IMG/VR virus record: IMGVR_UViG_3300037537_000621
Location: 1-39,507 of that record
Origin: a virus
Reading direction: 5' to 3' (one strand)
Length of the DNA stretch: 39,507 nucleotides
Positions 1-7,811 of this stretch are shown here, piece after piece (position 1 is the stretch's first letter; each line of letters opens with the position of its first letter). Both the position numbers and the translations under genes were made by a program. The notes below the pieces were generated by a model. It was not told the origin of the DNA and made no database searches. It saw only the letters and a program-made list of their open reading frames with translations.

Positions 1-43
1 ACTTTAAATTATCACATCCTAATAGAATATTTAAACTTTCCAT
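1..43 (-). CDS. Partial gene running off the left edge
   Basis: An ATG at 43 on the minus strand opens a frame that stays open to base 1 and begins MESLNILLGCDNLK. It overlaps the last 13 bases of the epimerase gene, in the same style as the other overlapping junctions in this operon, and a purine-rich AGAAAG lies just upstream. Only 14 residues are visible, so no family can be named. It is probably another member of the sugar-chemistry operon. It could still be a chance frame. Confidence 0.4.
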   Translation of the reverse strand, partial: MESLNILLGCDNLK

Positions 44-942
44 AACTTTCTAACAACCACTTCAAAATTTTTATTAAAATTATGTTCCACATCATGTCCC
101 AATAATTGGTGTAATTTAGTAGAATCTCCTCTTAAATATAAAACATCTCCTTTCCTTCCTTCTTTTAAAAAATTCTTTTTAACTTCCAATTCAAATATTT
201 TTTCTATTTTTTGAACAATTTCTATCATACTAACAGTTTGACCAGTTGCTAAATTAAATTCATCACTAACAAATAAATCTCTATCAATAATTTCTTTCAC
301 TATTGAAGATGTAGTTTCAACATAAACAAAATCTCTTTTAGTTTTACCTTCATAAAATAAATTTATTGGATTACCAGTTTTTATACTATTAAATGTTTGT
401 TGAATTATTCCTGCATTTTTTAATGTCCGTTTCCCTACACCATATTGATTAAATGGTCTTAGTGTAAGATAATCAAGATTGTAACAATTAGAAAAAGACT
501 TAATTAAGTAATCACAAGATAACTTTGCTGATGCATAAGTAGTCATTGGATTTTTAGGACTTCTCTCATTCAAATAATCATTTTCTGTAGAATTTCCATA
601 TACCTCTGATGTTGAAAAGTTCAATAATTTATCAAAATATCCTAATCTTTGAATCTCAACTAAATTTGAAGCCATTTTAACAATACTTAAATAAGATTTT
701 TGCGGTGCAACTATAGACTGAACCAACGGAACGGTTGCACAATGTATTACAATATCAAAATTATTTTCTTCAAATAATTTTAAAGTCTTATCAAAATCAC
801 TCAAATCACAAATAAAATTAGTTAATGGATTTCCATAAATAGAATTCAACCTATCAACGGTACAAACATCATAACTATTTTTCAATTTTTTTAATATGTG
901 TGATGCTATAAAACCACTTCCACCTGTCAATAAAATTTTCAA
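31..942 (-). CDS. NAD-dependent nucleotide-sugar epimerase/dehydratase (extended SDR)
   Basis: The 303-residue protein is a complete extended short-chain dehydrogenase/reductase. The N-terminus carries the Rossmann NAD-binding turn (GGSGFIASH, residues 7-15). An acidic residue follows strand 2 (VD around 29-30), and FSTSEVYG lies at 109-116. The catalytic pair Tyr136/Lys140 sits in YASAK. Members of this family oxidise and epimerise or dehydrate the sugar of UDP-, GDP- or dTDP-sugars; which sugar cannot be read here. The start is TTG, placed 8-9 bases after an AAGGA ribosome site. It is followed downstream by two glycosyltransferase genes' partner genes on the same strand, so it probably supplies an activated sugar for them. 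Family certain; substrate unknown. Confidence 0.9.
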   Translation of the reverse strand: MKILLTGGSGFIASHILKKLKNSYDVCTVDRLNSIYGNPLTNFICDLSDFDKTLKLFEENNFDIVIHCATVPLVQSIVAPQKSYLSIVKMASNLVEIQRLGYFDKLLNFSTSEVYGNSTENDYLNERSPKNPMTTYASAKLSCDYLIKSFSNCYNLDYLTLRPFNQYGVGKRTLKNAGIIQQTFNSIKTGNPINLFYEGKTKRDFVYVETTSSIVKEIIDRDLFVSDEFNLATGQTVSMIEIVQKIEKIFELEVKKNFLKEGRKGDVLYLRGDSTKLHQLLGHDVEHNFNKNFEVVVRKLWKV

Positions 943-990
943 ACTAAGTTTCCTTTACTATTATAATATATATATTCACCGTGTTTTTCT

Positions 991-1815
991 TTAGAATTTG
1001 TCATTATACTCTTTCCATATTGGATAAAATCTTAAATTGTTCTTGTCCCATTGTGATGAATATCTACCAAAATGAACACTAATAATTCCTTCTTCAAAAT
1101 AATCTCTGTCATCTTGAAAATCGTCTTTCAATAATTCTGCATCCCAATTTAAATCTTTATGCCTTTGATAAACATTTATAAATTCATCTCCCAAATCAGA
1201 GTAATCAATAGGTATATTCAAAACACTTTGTGCGAATGTCACGTTATTTGTAATATCATGAAACACATGGTATTCATAGTATGCCTTCATTAATTTTTGA
1301 AAAGTATTATTCTCAACCATCACTTTAGGATTTAATAACATATAACACGCTTGAAATGATTTTTTCTTATTGAACTTAAAAATGTCATCATTCTCAGTTG
1401 GTTCTGACCATTTAAAAACTTTATCACCAGTTTCCTTACTTATACCACTAAATTGTTGGTCAAATGGTAAACCATCTTCTTTGGCATAAAAAGGTTTTTC
1501 TCTTTCTTCTAACTTTAAATCTATTTTGTTAAAAAACATCACATCTAAGTCTGTGTAAAAAACCCAATCCCATTTGGTAAAATACTCCGTAAATAAATGA
1601 AACTTATAAAAATCTGGGTGTTCACACCGAATTGTTGAGGCAAAAAATACACCAATTCCTTTATTAGTAAATTCTGTAAAATCATATGAATCTTTATCTT
1701 CCTCTGGAACCATTAAAAGAAAATCTCCATCCCATTTATCTTTTACATTATAAAACAAACTTTTTGAATAAGAAATATACTCTTTATTTGCTAATGCTAC
1801 AAAAACCTTTTTCAT
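991..1815 (-). CDS. GT-A glycosyltransferase, GT8-like
   Basis: The 274-residue protein looks like a GT-A fold glycosyltransferase. A YTDLDVMF segment at residues 87-94 gives the DxD motif (Asp89, Asp91) that binds the metal and nucleotide-sugar phosphates. A late SVHFGRYSS segment resembles the conserved C-terminal histidine region of GT8-like enzymes. There is no signal peptide or membrane segment, so it should act in the host cytoplasm. The ATG overlaps the stop of the neighbouring GT4-like gene as ATGA, which indicates translational coupling. The acceptor could be host surface glycan or phage DNA or protein; the sequence does not decide. Confidence 0.72.
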   Translation of the reverse strand: MKKVFVALANKEYISYSKSLFYNVKDKWDGDFLLMVPEEDKDSYDFTEFTNKGIGVFFASTIRCEHPDFYKFHLFTEYFTKWDWVFYTDLDVMFFNKIDLKLEEREKPFYAKEDGLPFDQQFSGISKETGDKVFKWSEPTENDDIFKFNKKKSFQACYMLLNPKVMVENNTFQKLMKAYYEYHVFHDITNNVTFAQSVLNIPIDYSDLGDEFINVYQRHKDLNWDAELLKDDFQDDRDYFEEGIISVHFGRYSSQWDKNNLRFYPIWKEYNDKF

Positions 1816-2735
1816 ACTAACTCTAAATATTTATCAATTGAATCAATCACATTAAAATTTGTTTTAACATGATTTCTAAAAAAATTACTATATGTTGAAT
1901 CATATTTTTTTAATTCTTCTACTAAATCTTCAAGGGAAAAAGATTTATTATTATACCTACCACTAAAATTATCCATAATAAAATTATCTATATTATCAGG
2001 AGTAACCATGCCATCTCCAAGATTTCCCTGATATTCTCTATCATCAAAAACTAAAGCATTTCGTCCACAAGATAAAGATTCATAAATAATTCTCCCTATG
2101 CCAACTACTATATCTGCTTCATTTATTCTATCTTCCACATTAAAAATAACATCATCTTCATCATTTAAATGAAAATAATAGTCAACTGGTTTTTGCCAAC
2201 CAATATACTCATAATCTAATATTTCACATGCACATCTAATTAAATTATTTGATTTAGAACCTCTAACCATCGAAAGAACTTTTATATTTTTTTCCCTTAA
2301 CATATTTTTTGGTGAAAATCTTTCACAATCTACAGGTTGATAGATAAGTAATGAATCAATATTTTTTTCACTCAAAAGTTTTTGTATAGCCTGTGAAACA
2401 CAAACGACCTTATCAATATAATATAAAATTTCCTTCTTTGGAACATCATTAAAATCAAATATCAAGCCAACAACTGTAAATATAACATAACCAGACACAT
2501 TTCTATTTATTAACTCAAATGTTATATCATTTTGGTGAGTTAAAATTAAATCATATGATTTTTTTACATTATCTAACTCTATAACATGAGATGACAACTT
2601 TTCTCCCACCTTTCCATCATATAATGTTACAACATCCACATTATGTCCACGACTAATCAATTCACTTGCCTGAGTATAAATAAATGTTCCAAGTCCAGTT
2701 GTTTTTAAATTCTGTGATGCAACTAAAATATTCAT
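1812..2735 (-). CDS. GT-B glycosyltransferase, GT4-like
   Basis: The 307-residue protein starts MNILVASQNLKTTGLG, the glycine-rich opening of GT-B glycosyltransferases, followed by the alternating strand-helix pattern of that fold. A segment ADIVVGIGRIIYESLSCG in the C-terminal half matches the GT4 nucleotide-sugar region, where an acidic residue followed by ESL/EAL contacts the donor (here YESLSCG). It is shorter than the usual 350-400 residues, so one domain is reduced. It is joined by ATGA overlaps to the genes on both sides, which places it in one operon with the epimerase, the GT8-like enzyme and the asparagine-synthase-like gene. Donor and acceptor are not identifiable. Confidence 0.68.
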   Translation of the reverse strand: MNILVASQNLKTTGLGTFIYTQASELISRGHNVDVVTLYDGKVGEKLSSHVIELDNVKKSYDLILTHQNDITFELINRNVSGYVIFTVVGLIFDFNDVPKKEILYYIDKVVCVSQAIQKLLSEKNIDSLLIYQPVDCERFSPKNMLREKNIKVLSMVRGSKSNNLIRCACEILDYEYIGWQKPVDYYFHLNDEDDVIFNVEDRINEADIVVGIGRIIYESLSCGRNALVFDDREYQGNLGDGMVTPDNIDNFIMDNFSGRYNNKSFSLEDLVEELKKYDSTYSNFFRNHVKTNFNVIDSIDKYLELV

Positions 2736-3940
2736 ATTTTGTCTTTACTATTATAATATAACTCAACTAAAAATTTCATTTGATTATTCTGTTTATAAAT
2801 ATCATTTTCCCAATCACTCCTATCATAAACATATCTATTAGTTATTTTACCTATAGATTCTGAATAAAAATCTTCCCAATAATCCATATTAAATGGTGTT
2901 ACATCTTTTCCAAAATCTACAAATTTATTTAAAAATCTTTTACCATAATCGTGTGGTTCATATTTAAATGTTTCTCTGACTACAGGATCCAATAATGGAT
3001 TAAAAACTAATGAATTAGAATTTTTAAGTGCCCAAGATATAGTACTTTCAGAACAATCTATACCACATTTTTCTCTTGCATCATATAACGATTTACAACC
3101 ATCTACAAAATTTTTCAATACTTCTAAATCATTCTTGTCACAATCTTCCCTATTCACTCCCGAACCATTTACTATTTCATCAATTGTATAATCACCATAA
3201 TTTTTTATAGCAAAAGTTCCATCTCCACCAAATCCACTAACAATTTTTTCATCTATAGAATTCCACGCATAATACTCATTTGGAAAATTTAAACTATGAA
3301 TATCTATACCATTTAAGGTTTTAAATAACTCATAATAATTTTTACTTTTGTGATTATATTCAAATGTATATAATTTGGCTTCAGGATTAACAAACTTTAA
3401 AAAATTAGAATCTGTTCCGTTTAGACTATAAAATAAAGTATAATCTTCTATCGTTTTTAATTTTTGTTTATAATATTCACAAAAATAATCCTCGTCCCAT
3501 AAATCAAAATTTGGTTTAACTGTTTTTTTCTTAAATTCATAGATGTTATTATTTACATCAATTTCGAAATAAATATTTCCCTTAAATGATTTTATATTCC
3601 TAAACATTGTTCTACCTAATGGAACTTGTCCAAATGTCATTATTATAGAAACACTTAAGCAATCAACTTCAAAACTTTTAATTTCTTCTAATATAGAATT
3701 AATATTATCTGATATCAAAATGATATCATCATCTTCATATTTAAAAAAATCATAAAATGGTGAACTATCAAAAATAATCGTATCACCGTATTCTACCACA
3801 TTATATTCTATATTTAAATCAGATAAAATATTCCTATCTCTATATTCTTTTGGTAATTTAAATGATGAATAAAAATCTCCATATTCATAACCACCCTCTA
3901 TATCAAATTCTTTACTTTTTTTATAATATTTAACTAGCAT
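2732..3940 (-). CDS. Asparagine synthase-like ATP-pyrophosphatase protein
   Basis: The 402-residue protein resembles the synthetase half of asparagine synthase B. The segment FGQVPLGRTMFRNIKSFKG (about 103-121) matches the linker that precedes the synthetase domain. The PP-loop is altered: FYSLNGTDSN (170-179) stands where SGGxDS is expected, keeping G-x-D-S but losing the first SG. SGFGGDGTF (235-243) matches the second ATP-site motif SGEGGDELF. No N-terminal catalytic cysteine or glutaminase domain is visible. Such proteins amidate or ligate small carboxylates in surface-sugar and natural-product clusters. Its neighbour at 3930 is an ATP-grasp ligase overlapping it by 11 bases, so a two-ligase pair modifying a sugar or peptide is plausible but inferred. 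Confidence 0.65.
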   Translation of the reverse strand: MLVKYYKKSKEFDIEGGYEYGDFYSSFKLPKEYRDRNILSDLNIEYNVVEYGDTIIFDSSPFYDFFKYEDDDIILISDNINSILEEIKSFEVDCLSVSIIMTFGQVPLGRTMFRNIKSFKGNIYFEIDVNNNIYEFKKKTVKPNFDLWDEDYFCEYYKQKLKTIEDYTLFYSLNGTDSNFLKFVNPEAKLYTFEYNHKSKNYYELFKTLNGIDIHSLNFPNEYYAWNSIDEKIVSGFGGDGTFAIKNYGDYTIDEIVNGSGVNREDCDKNDLEVLKNFVDGCKSLYDAREKCGIDCSESTISWALKNSNSLVFNPLLDPVVRETFKYEPHDYGKRFLNKFVDFGKDVTPFNMDYWEDFYSESIGKITNRYVYDRSDWENDIYKQNNQMKFLVELYYNSKDKI

Positions 3941-4808
3941 TTAATATATTTCTACAAGATTTATATATACTCTTACCACAATTAATTCTATCATCAAGTT
4001 CCTCAAGACGATTAATATTAACTATCGATATTACTCCAGTATTAGCCTCACATAAAAACACATCATCTTTATCATCCACAATAAAATCACACCCTACCAT
4101 ACCACTTCCAAAGTACTCACTCATTAAAACAGACACCTTTTTTGCCATATTCATGGTATTTTTATTATTCAATTTTTTAAATATTGCACCTTTTATATTT
4201 CCATCAATCACTCCACTATTACAATCATTAAACCAACTATGTTTATCATTATGATGTGCCTCATAATAAAATATAGATTCTCCGAATAAGCAAGTAACTC
4301 TCCTAAAAACTCTTGGAAAATCAGATTTACCAATAAACTTCGTAAATAACCATCTATCTAAATTTTCAGGACAATTATCATAAGATATTTCTTTAATTAA
4401 ATGTCCTCTATGAGAAGTATATTCATTTGGTTTTATAACAACTCGTTCTCCAAGTTTTTTAAAAATTTCATCCTTATTTTTAGGTTGATAAACATAAGGT
4501 GTTATAGGTATACCATTAGATTCTAAAAAATCTAACATTACATTTTTATTTAATGTCATAGCACTATAAAAATAAACATTATCTCCAAATTTCTCTACTT
4601 CATCACAATTAAAAGATATATGTGATATTAATAAAACTTTATCAAAATTATAAAAATCATTATTAATTTTATCATTCAAATCTTCCATCTTAACTATGAC
4701 TTCACAAATTGTATCCTTATCTTGATTCAACCTTAAACAGGCATTATTATATGTACCATCATTTATCAAATCAGGATATGGACTATAAAAAAATATACCA
4801 TTCTTCAT
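3930..4808 (-). CDS. ATP-grasp ligase
   Basis: The 292-residue protein has the ATP-grasp layout. A central segment NKNVMLDFLESNGIPITPY leads into a strand with the ATP lysine (RVVIKPNEYTSHRGH). The C-terminal GCDFIVDDKDDVFLCEANTG carries the Asp, Glu and Asn that hold the magnesium ions in this superfamily. Family members join a carboxylate to an amine or thiol through an acyl-phosphate. The substrate is unknown. It is the first gene of the visible sugar-chemistry group in the direction of transcription and overlaps the asparagine-synthase-like gene. It differs in sequence from the RimK-like ATP-grasp gene at 29612-30529, so the phage carries two distinct members. Confidence 0.72.
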   Translation of the reverse strand: MKNGIFFYSPYPDLINDGTYNNACLRLNQDKDTICEVIVKMEDLNDKINNDFYNFDKVLLISHISFNCDEVEKFGDNVYFYSAMTLNKNVMLDFLESNGIPITPYVYQPKNKDEIFKKLGERVVIKPNEYTSHRGHLIKEISYDNCPENLDRWLFTKFIGKSDFPRVFRRVTCLFGESIFYYEAHHNDKHSWFNDCNSGVIDGNIKGAIFKKLNNKNTMNMAKKVSVLMSEYFGSGMVGCDFIVDDKDDVFLCEANTGVISIVNINRLEELDDRINCGKSIYKSCRNILNAS

Positions 4809-4816
4809 ATTACAAC

Positions 4817-5782
4817 TTATCTCTGATAATTAAATCTTGAGCTCTTTTTTTCATTCTCATCATCATCCCAAACTTTGCCATCAATAAGTTCTCCATTTTT
4901 ACAAATAACTTCACATTCTTTTTGTCCATTGTGATACCAAAATATCCATTTACCTTGCATCTTATCATTTTTCATTATTCCATGACTAAATTTTTTACCA
5001 CTATGATGATACTCTGTATAATTTCCATCTAACTTACCATTATTATACACCAAATCTAACTTTATATTACCGTTTTTATACCAACTTATCCATTCCCCAT
5101 TCATATTGCCATTTATATAATATCCCGAATTTTTCTTTATATCATTATTATGCCATACTATCCATTTTCCTTCCCTCATTCCATTTTCATAAACTCCTTC
5201 CTCTGATATTTTTCCATTAGCATGGTAGTCTATTTGTTTTTTATCTTTAATTCCTCTCTTATAAAAATAAGATTTCCATTTCTCCCCATCTGGATGCCAA
5301 TATATAAGTAATCCATCAAGTTTTCCATTTTTATAGTTTTCTTCCCTTTCTATTTTTCTATTTTCATTCGTATAAATCCACTTACCTACTTTTTTATCAT
5401 TTTTATATTGACCTTCAAGTTGAATCAACTCAACTTTCTTTCTATTTAACCTAATATATTTTCCATTTCTCTTATTATTTACATAAATTTGTTCGTCCCA
5501 TTGACTACCATCATCATGCCAAGACTTCCAAGTTCCTTCTTTTGAACCATTTTCATATTTCCTATAAATACTCATCTGTCCATTAGAATGATATAAATTC
5601 CATTCACCATCTGGTTTACCATCTTTCAAAGTATATTTCTGCCAAAGTTCACCATCACCATGATTATAAGAATGTTCTCCATCTGTTACATCCAAACTAC
5701 AATCATGATTTCCATCTGTATACCAGTCGATAGATTTTATTTTTAAGTCATCAAGAACTAAATATTCGCCATTTTTTTCCAT
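4817..5782 (-). CDS. MORN/YwqK-type repeat protein
   Basis: About 320 residues made almost entirely of repeats of roughly 20-24 residues with the pattern G-x-W-x-x-W-x-x-(N/D)-G-x-x-x-x-x-x-x-Y-x-N-G-K-x-x-G, seen ten or so times from about residue 45 to 310. This is the MORN-like repeat of the YwqK antitoxin/repeat family. The family forms elongated beta-rich scaffolds; in bacteria some members are annotated as antitoxins, but many have unknown roles. No partner toxin is recognisable beside it. The ATG at 5782 was preferred, but an in-frame TTG at 5788 is an equally possible start. No signal peptide is seen. Confidence 0.75.
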   Translation of the reverse strand: MEKNGEYLVLDDLKIKSIDWYTDGNHDCSLDVTDGEHSYNHGDGELWQKYTLKDGKPDGEWNLYHSNGQMSIYRKYENGSKEGTWKSWHDDGSQWDEQIYVNNKRNGKYIRLNRKKVELIQLEGQYKNDKKVGKWIYTNENRKIEREENYKNGKLDGLLIYWHPDGEKWKSYFYKRGIKDKKQIDYHANGKISEEGVYENGMREGKWIVWHNNDIKKNSGYYINGNMNGEWISWYKNGNIKLDLVYNNGKLDGNYTEYHHSGKKFSHGIMKNDKMQGKWIFWYHNGQKECEVICKNGELIDGKVWDDDENEKKSSRFNYQR

Positions 5783-5797
5783 ATCCAAATAGATTCT

Positions 5798-7021
5798 CTA
5801 CTTTTTTTCCCATATCCAAACAGGTTCACAAAATTTACCATCGAACCTTTTTATCATTTCAGGCTCTCTATTACTCTCACCTGACTCGACACCTGTGCCG
5901 GCACCTAATGAGTTAGGTCTAGCTGCCATCTCCATACCTATACACCCAAGATAATCAGAATCTTTAAATGTATCTATAAACTCATTCATTGGATCACATA
6001 TCTCCAACCACCCTTTCTTCTTCTTACCTTGACTACTGGCATTCACATCAGAAATATTCACACATAACTTTCCACCACTACGTAAAGATATCCACATATT
6101 TTCTATTGAACTCTGTAGGAAGTTCACGTTCCACTGATCTATGTCTTTATACCTTACCCAACTTTGTGTATCATCGTAACTATATCTCTCTACATTGAAA
6201 TATGGTGGTGATGTAAAGATAATATCAAACGTATCTTCATATTGGTCAAAATCAAAGTCCTCGGCGGCATCACAATGAAATACAGTTTTCTTTGGTGTTT
6301 CAAAGAAAGTTAAATGTTTATCATAATATCGGGCTTGTTCTTCATAGATGGGATGATTCTCCTTACGAGGATCAATACCAACATATAGTTCGGTATTCAT
6401 ACTGGCATAAAACCCAGCCAACCTATCACCCCAACCTGCAGAGAAATCCAATACATTCTTTACATCGAAATAATCATACAGAGCCTTAGCCGCGTTTGGT
6501 TTGAACTGACTACAAATGTATTTTCTCAACCCTAACATAGTTCTCAATACCGACTTATCAATCTTCTCCATCTTCAATGTATAGGCTGCACCCATCAATG
6601 AAGTCATAAACTTCAACTCACTCCAAGTCCGTAAAGGACCTGGTGAAATCGTTCCATCTACTGACCATCTGTTTTCTTGTTGAAAGAAATTAGATGATTT
6701 ATTACCTGTATTGTTTCTCTTGATATATCGTTGTGCACCTTTGTAAGTTAAAGGCCACTCATATCCGTTCTCAGCTCTAGCAAACCATTCACCTTCTTGT
6801 AGTAAATCATGAACCCAAGTGCCCTTCAGCTTACCAAAGTCCTTTCTGCATTCATTTTGACTTATCTCTTGATATGGTGGTGGATAAGTCATGGCAACTT
6901 TTGCCAGACTTTCCTTTACATCATCTTTTTCGAATGTATCTTTAATGAAAGTCCATTCTTTCTCGTCAATATAAAGATAAGGAACCTGATAAAGGAACTT
7001 ATTAAAGTAAGGTAAGTACAC
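5798..7021 (-). CDS. DNA methyltransferase (N4/N6 amino type, TSPPY)
   Basis: The 407-residue protein has an AdoMet-binding motif I VLDFSAGWGDR at 190-200 and a catalytic TSPPY at 270-274, followed by a target region and a conserved C-terminal GGKLCVNISDV strand. The order motif I then motif IV, with TSPPY rather than DPPY, fits an amino-methyltransferase acting on cytosine N4 or adenine N6; the class is not resolved. Phage enzymes of this type usually protect phage DNA from restriction or mark it. There is no companion nuclease. The only credible start is GTG at 7021, because the next upstream in-frame codons run into a stop at 7031. The gene begins nine bases after the clamp gene ends. Confidence 0.82.
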   Translation of the reverse strand: MYLPYFNKFLYQVPYLYIDEKEWTFIKDTFEKDDVKESLAKVAMTYPPPYQEISQNECRKDFGKLKGTWVHDLLQEGEWFARAENGYEWPLTYKGAQRYIKRNNTGNKSSNFFQQENRWSVDGTISPGPLRTWSELKFMTSLMGAAYTLKMEKIDKSVLRTMLGLRKYICSQFKPNAAKALYDYFDVKNVLDFSAGWGDRLAGFYASMNTELYVGIDPRKENHPIYEEQARYYDKHLTFFETPKKTVFHCDAAEDFDFDQYEDTFDIIFTSPPYFNVERYSYDDTQSWVRYKDIDQWNVNFLQSSIENMWISLRSGGKLCVNISDVNASSQGKKKKGWLEICDPMNEFIDTFKDSDYLGCIGMEMAARPNSLGAGTGVESGESNREPEMIKRFDGKFCEPVWIWEKK

Positions 7022-7030
7022 TGCTCTGAT

Positions 7031-7750
7031 TTAGTCTACATCTTGAACGGCCACAAGAAAGTAAGTGGCGTCATAATCATCAACCTTAAAATTGATTTTT
7101 GACAATCCTTGCTCACTAACATATAGTGTTGCACTTTCACATTCCTTATTTGCCACTAATACATCTTTGAATAGATTTGCATTAAATGACACATTTTCTA
7201 TATTTGAGGATGCTGTAGTTTCAACGGGAATTGTAACTCTGTTTGTATTGATTGCAGAATAACCTATTACAAGTTTTACTCCATCATCACTTGTAATTAC
7301 CGTAAAAGTATCTGTATCTGGTAATGCAGATTTACCACTAATGAACCTCTGAATGAAATTGGAATCCACCTTGATCTCTACCTGGAATTCAGGAAGCTTT
7401 TTTAGTGGTGGTGGTTGATTGATAACTGATTTATCCGACAACATAAAGTTGACTTTGGATAGTGCATCAGAAATCTCAACTGCGATTGCTTTATCACCTG
7501 CCTGTGTTAAATTAAGAGTTACATCATCATCCAAAACACCTAATAACCTACTAAGTTGTTCTGTATCATAAACTCCTAATTCAGCATCTTGGAATGTCCA
7601 ATTCTTCATTTTTAATTCACCGAGTAGTGCTTTATCTCCAGTCATGAAACGAGTCGAAAGACTGTCTTTTTTACTATTGATAACTACAGCATTAACATTA
7701 CCACCTAAATGGTACTTATCAATAAATCTAGTTAATTTGTATTTGTTCAC
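7031..7750 (-). CDS. 45: Sliding clamp, T4 gp45-like
   Basis: This 239-residue protein matches the T4 gp45 type of DNA clamp in length (T4 gp45 is 228) and layout. The N-terminal half has the repeated beta-alpha-beta clamp fold (MNKYKLTRFIDKYHL, then TFQDAELGVYDTEQLSRLLGVL). A second half repeats the fold and ends in a YFLVAVQDVD strand. A trimer would encircle DNA and tether the gp43 polymerase; in T4 it also activates late transcription. The start is GTG at 7750, set by a strong AAGGAG ten bases upstream. It directly follows the polymerase gene in the chromosome but has its own promoter-like motif in the 61-base gap. Clamp-loader genes (44/62) are not in the window. Confidence 0.88.
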   Translation of the reverse strand: MNKYKLTRFIDKYHLGGNVNAVVINSKKDSLSTRFMTGDKALLGELKMKNWTFQDAELGVYDTEQLSRLLGVLDDDVTLNLTQAGDKAIAVEISDALSKVNFMLSDKSVINQPPPLKKLPEFQVEIKVDSNFIQRFISGKSALPDTDTFTVITSDDGVKLVIGYSAINTNRVTIPVETTASSNIENVSFNANLFKDVLVANKECESATLYVSEQGLSKINFKVDDYDATYFLVAVQDVD

Positions 7751-7782
7751 TTATTATTTCTCCTTATTGTTAATATGATATA

Positions 7783-7811
7783 TACATATATATCAATGAT
7801 ATTTCTCAAAA
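7783..7811 (-). promoter_or_regulatory. Promoter-like motif (second family) before the clamp gene
   Basis: On the minus strand TTTTGAGAAAT (7811-7801) is followed, nine bases after TTGAGA, by GATATATATG, with a -10-like TATGTA at 7788-7783. It shares spacing and sequence with three other intergenic sites at 20904-20932, 21024-21052 and 31868-31896. A start near 7776 would give a leader of about 26 bases containing AAGGAG. The A/T stretch 7776-7795 is also a near-perfect inverted repeat (TGATATATA / TATATATCA). Confidence 0.6.

Noticed and set aside
945-975. TATTATAATAGTAAAG also found near 2740-2762, possible repeated promoter
   Set aside because: The copy at 2740-2762 is the coding end of the asparagine-synthase-like gene (YYNSKDKI), neither has a matching -35, and A/T richness makes TATAAT common. 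The 945 copy might still be a weak promoter for the epimerase.
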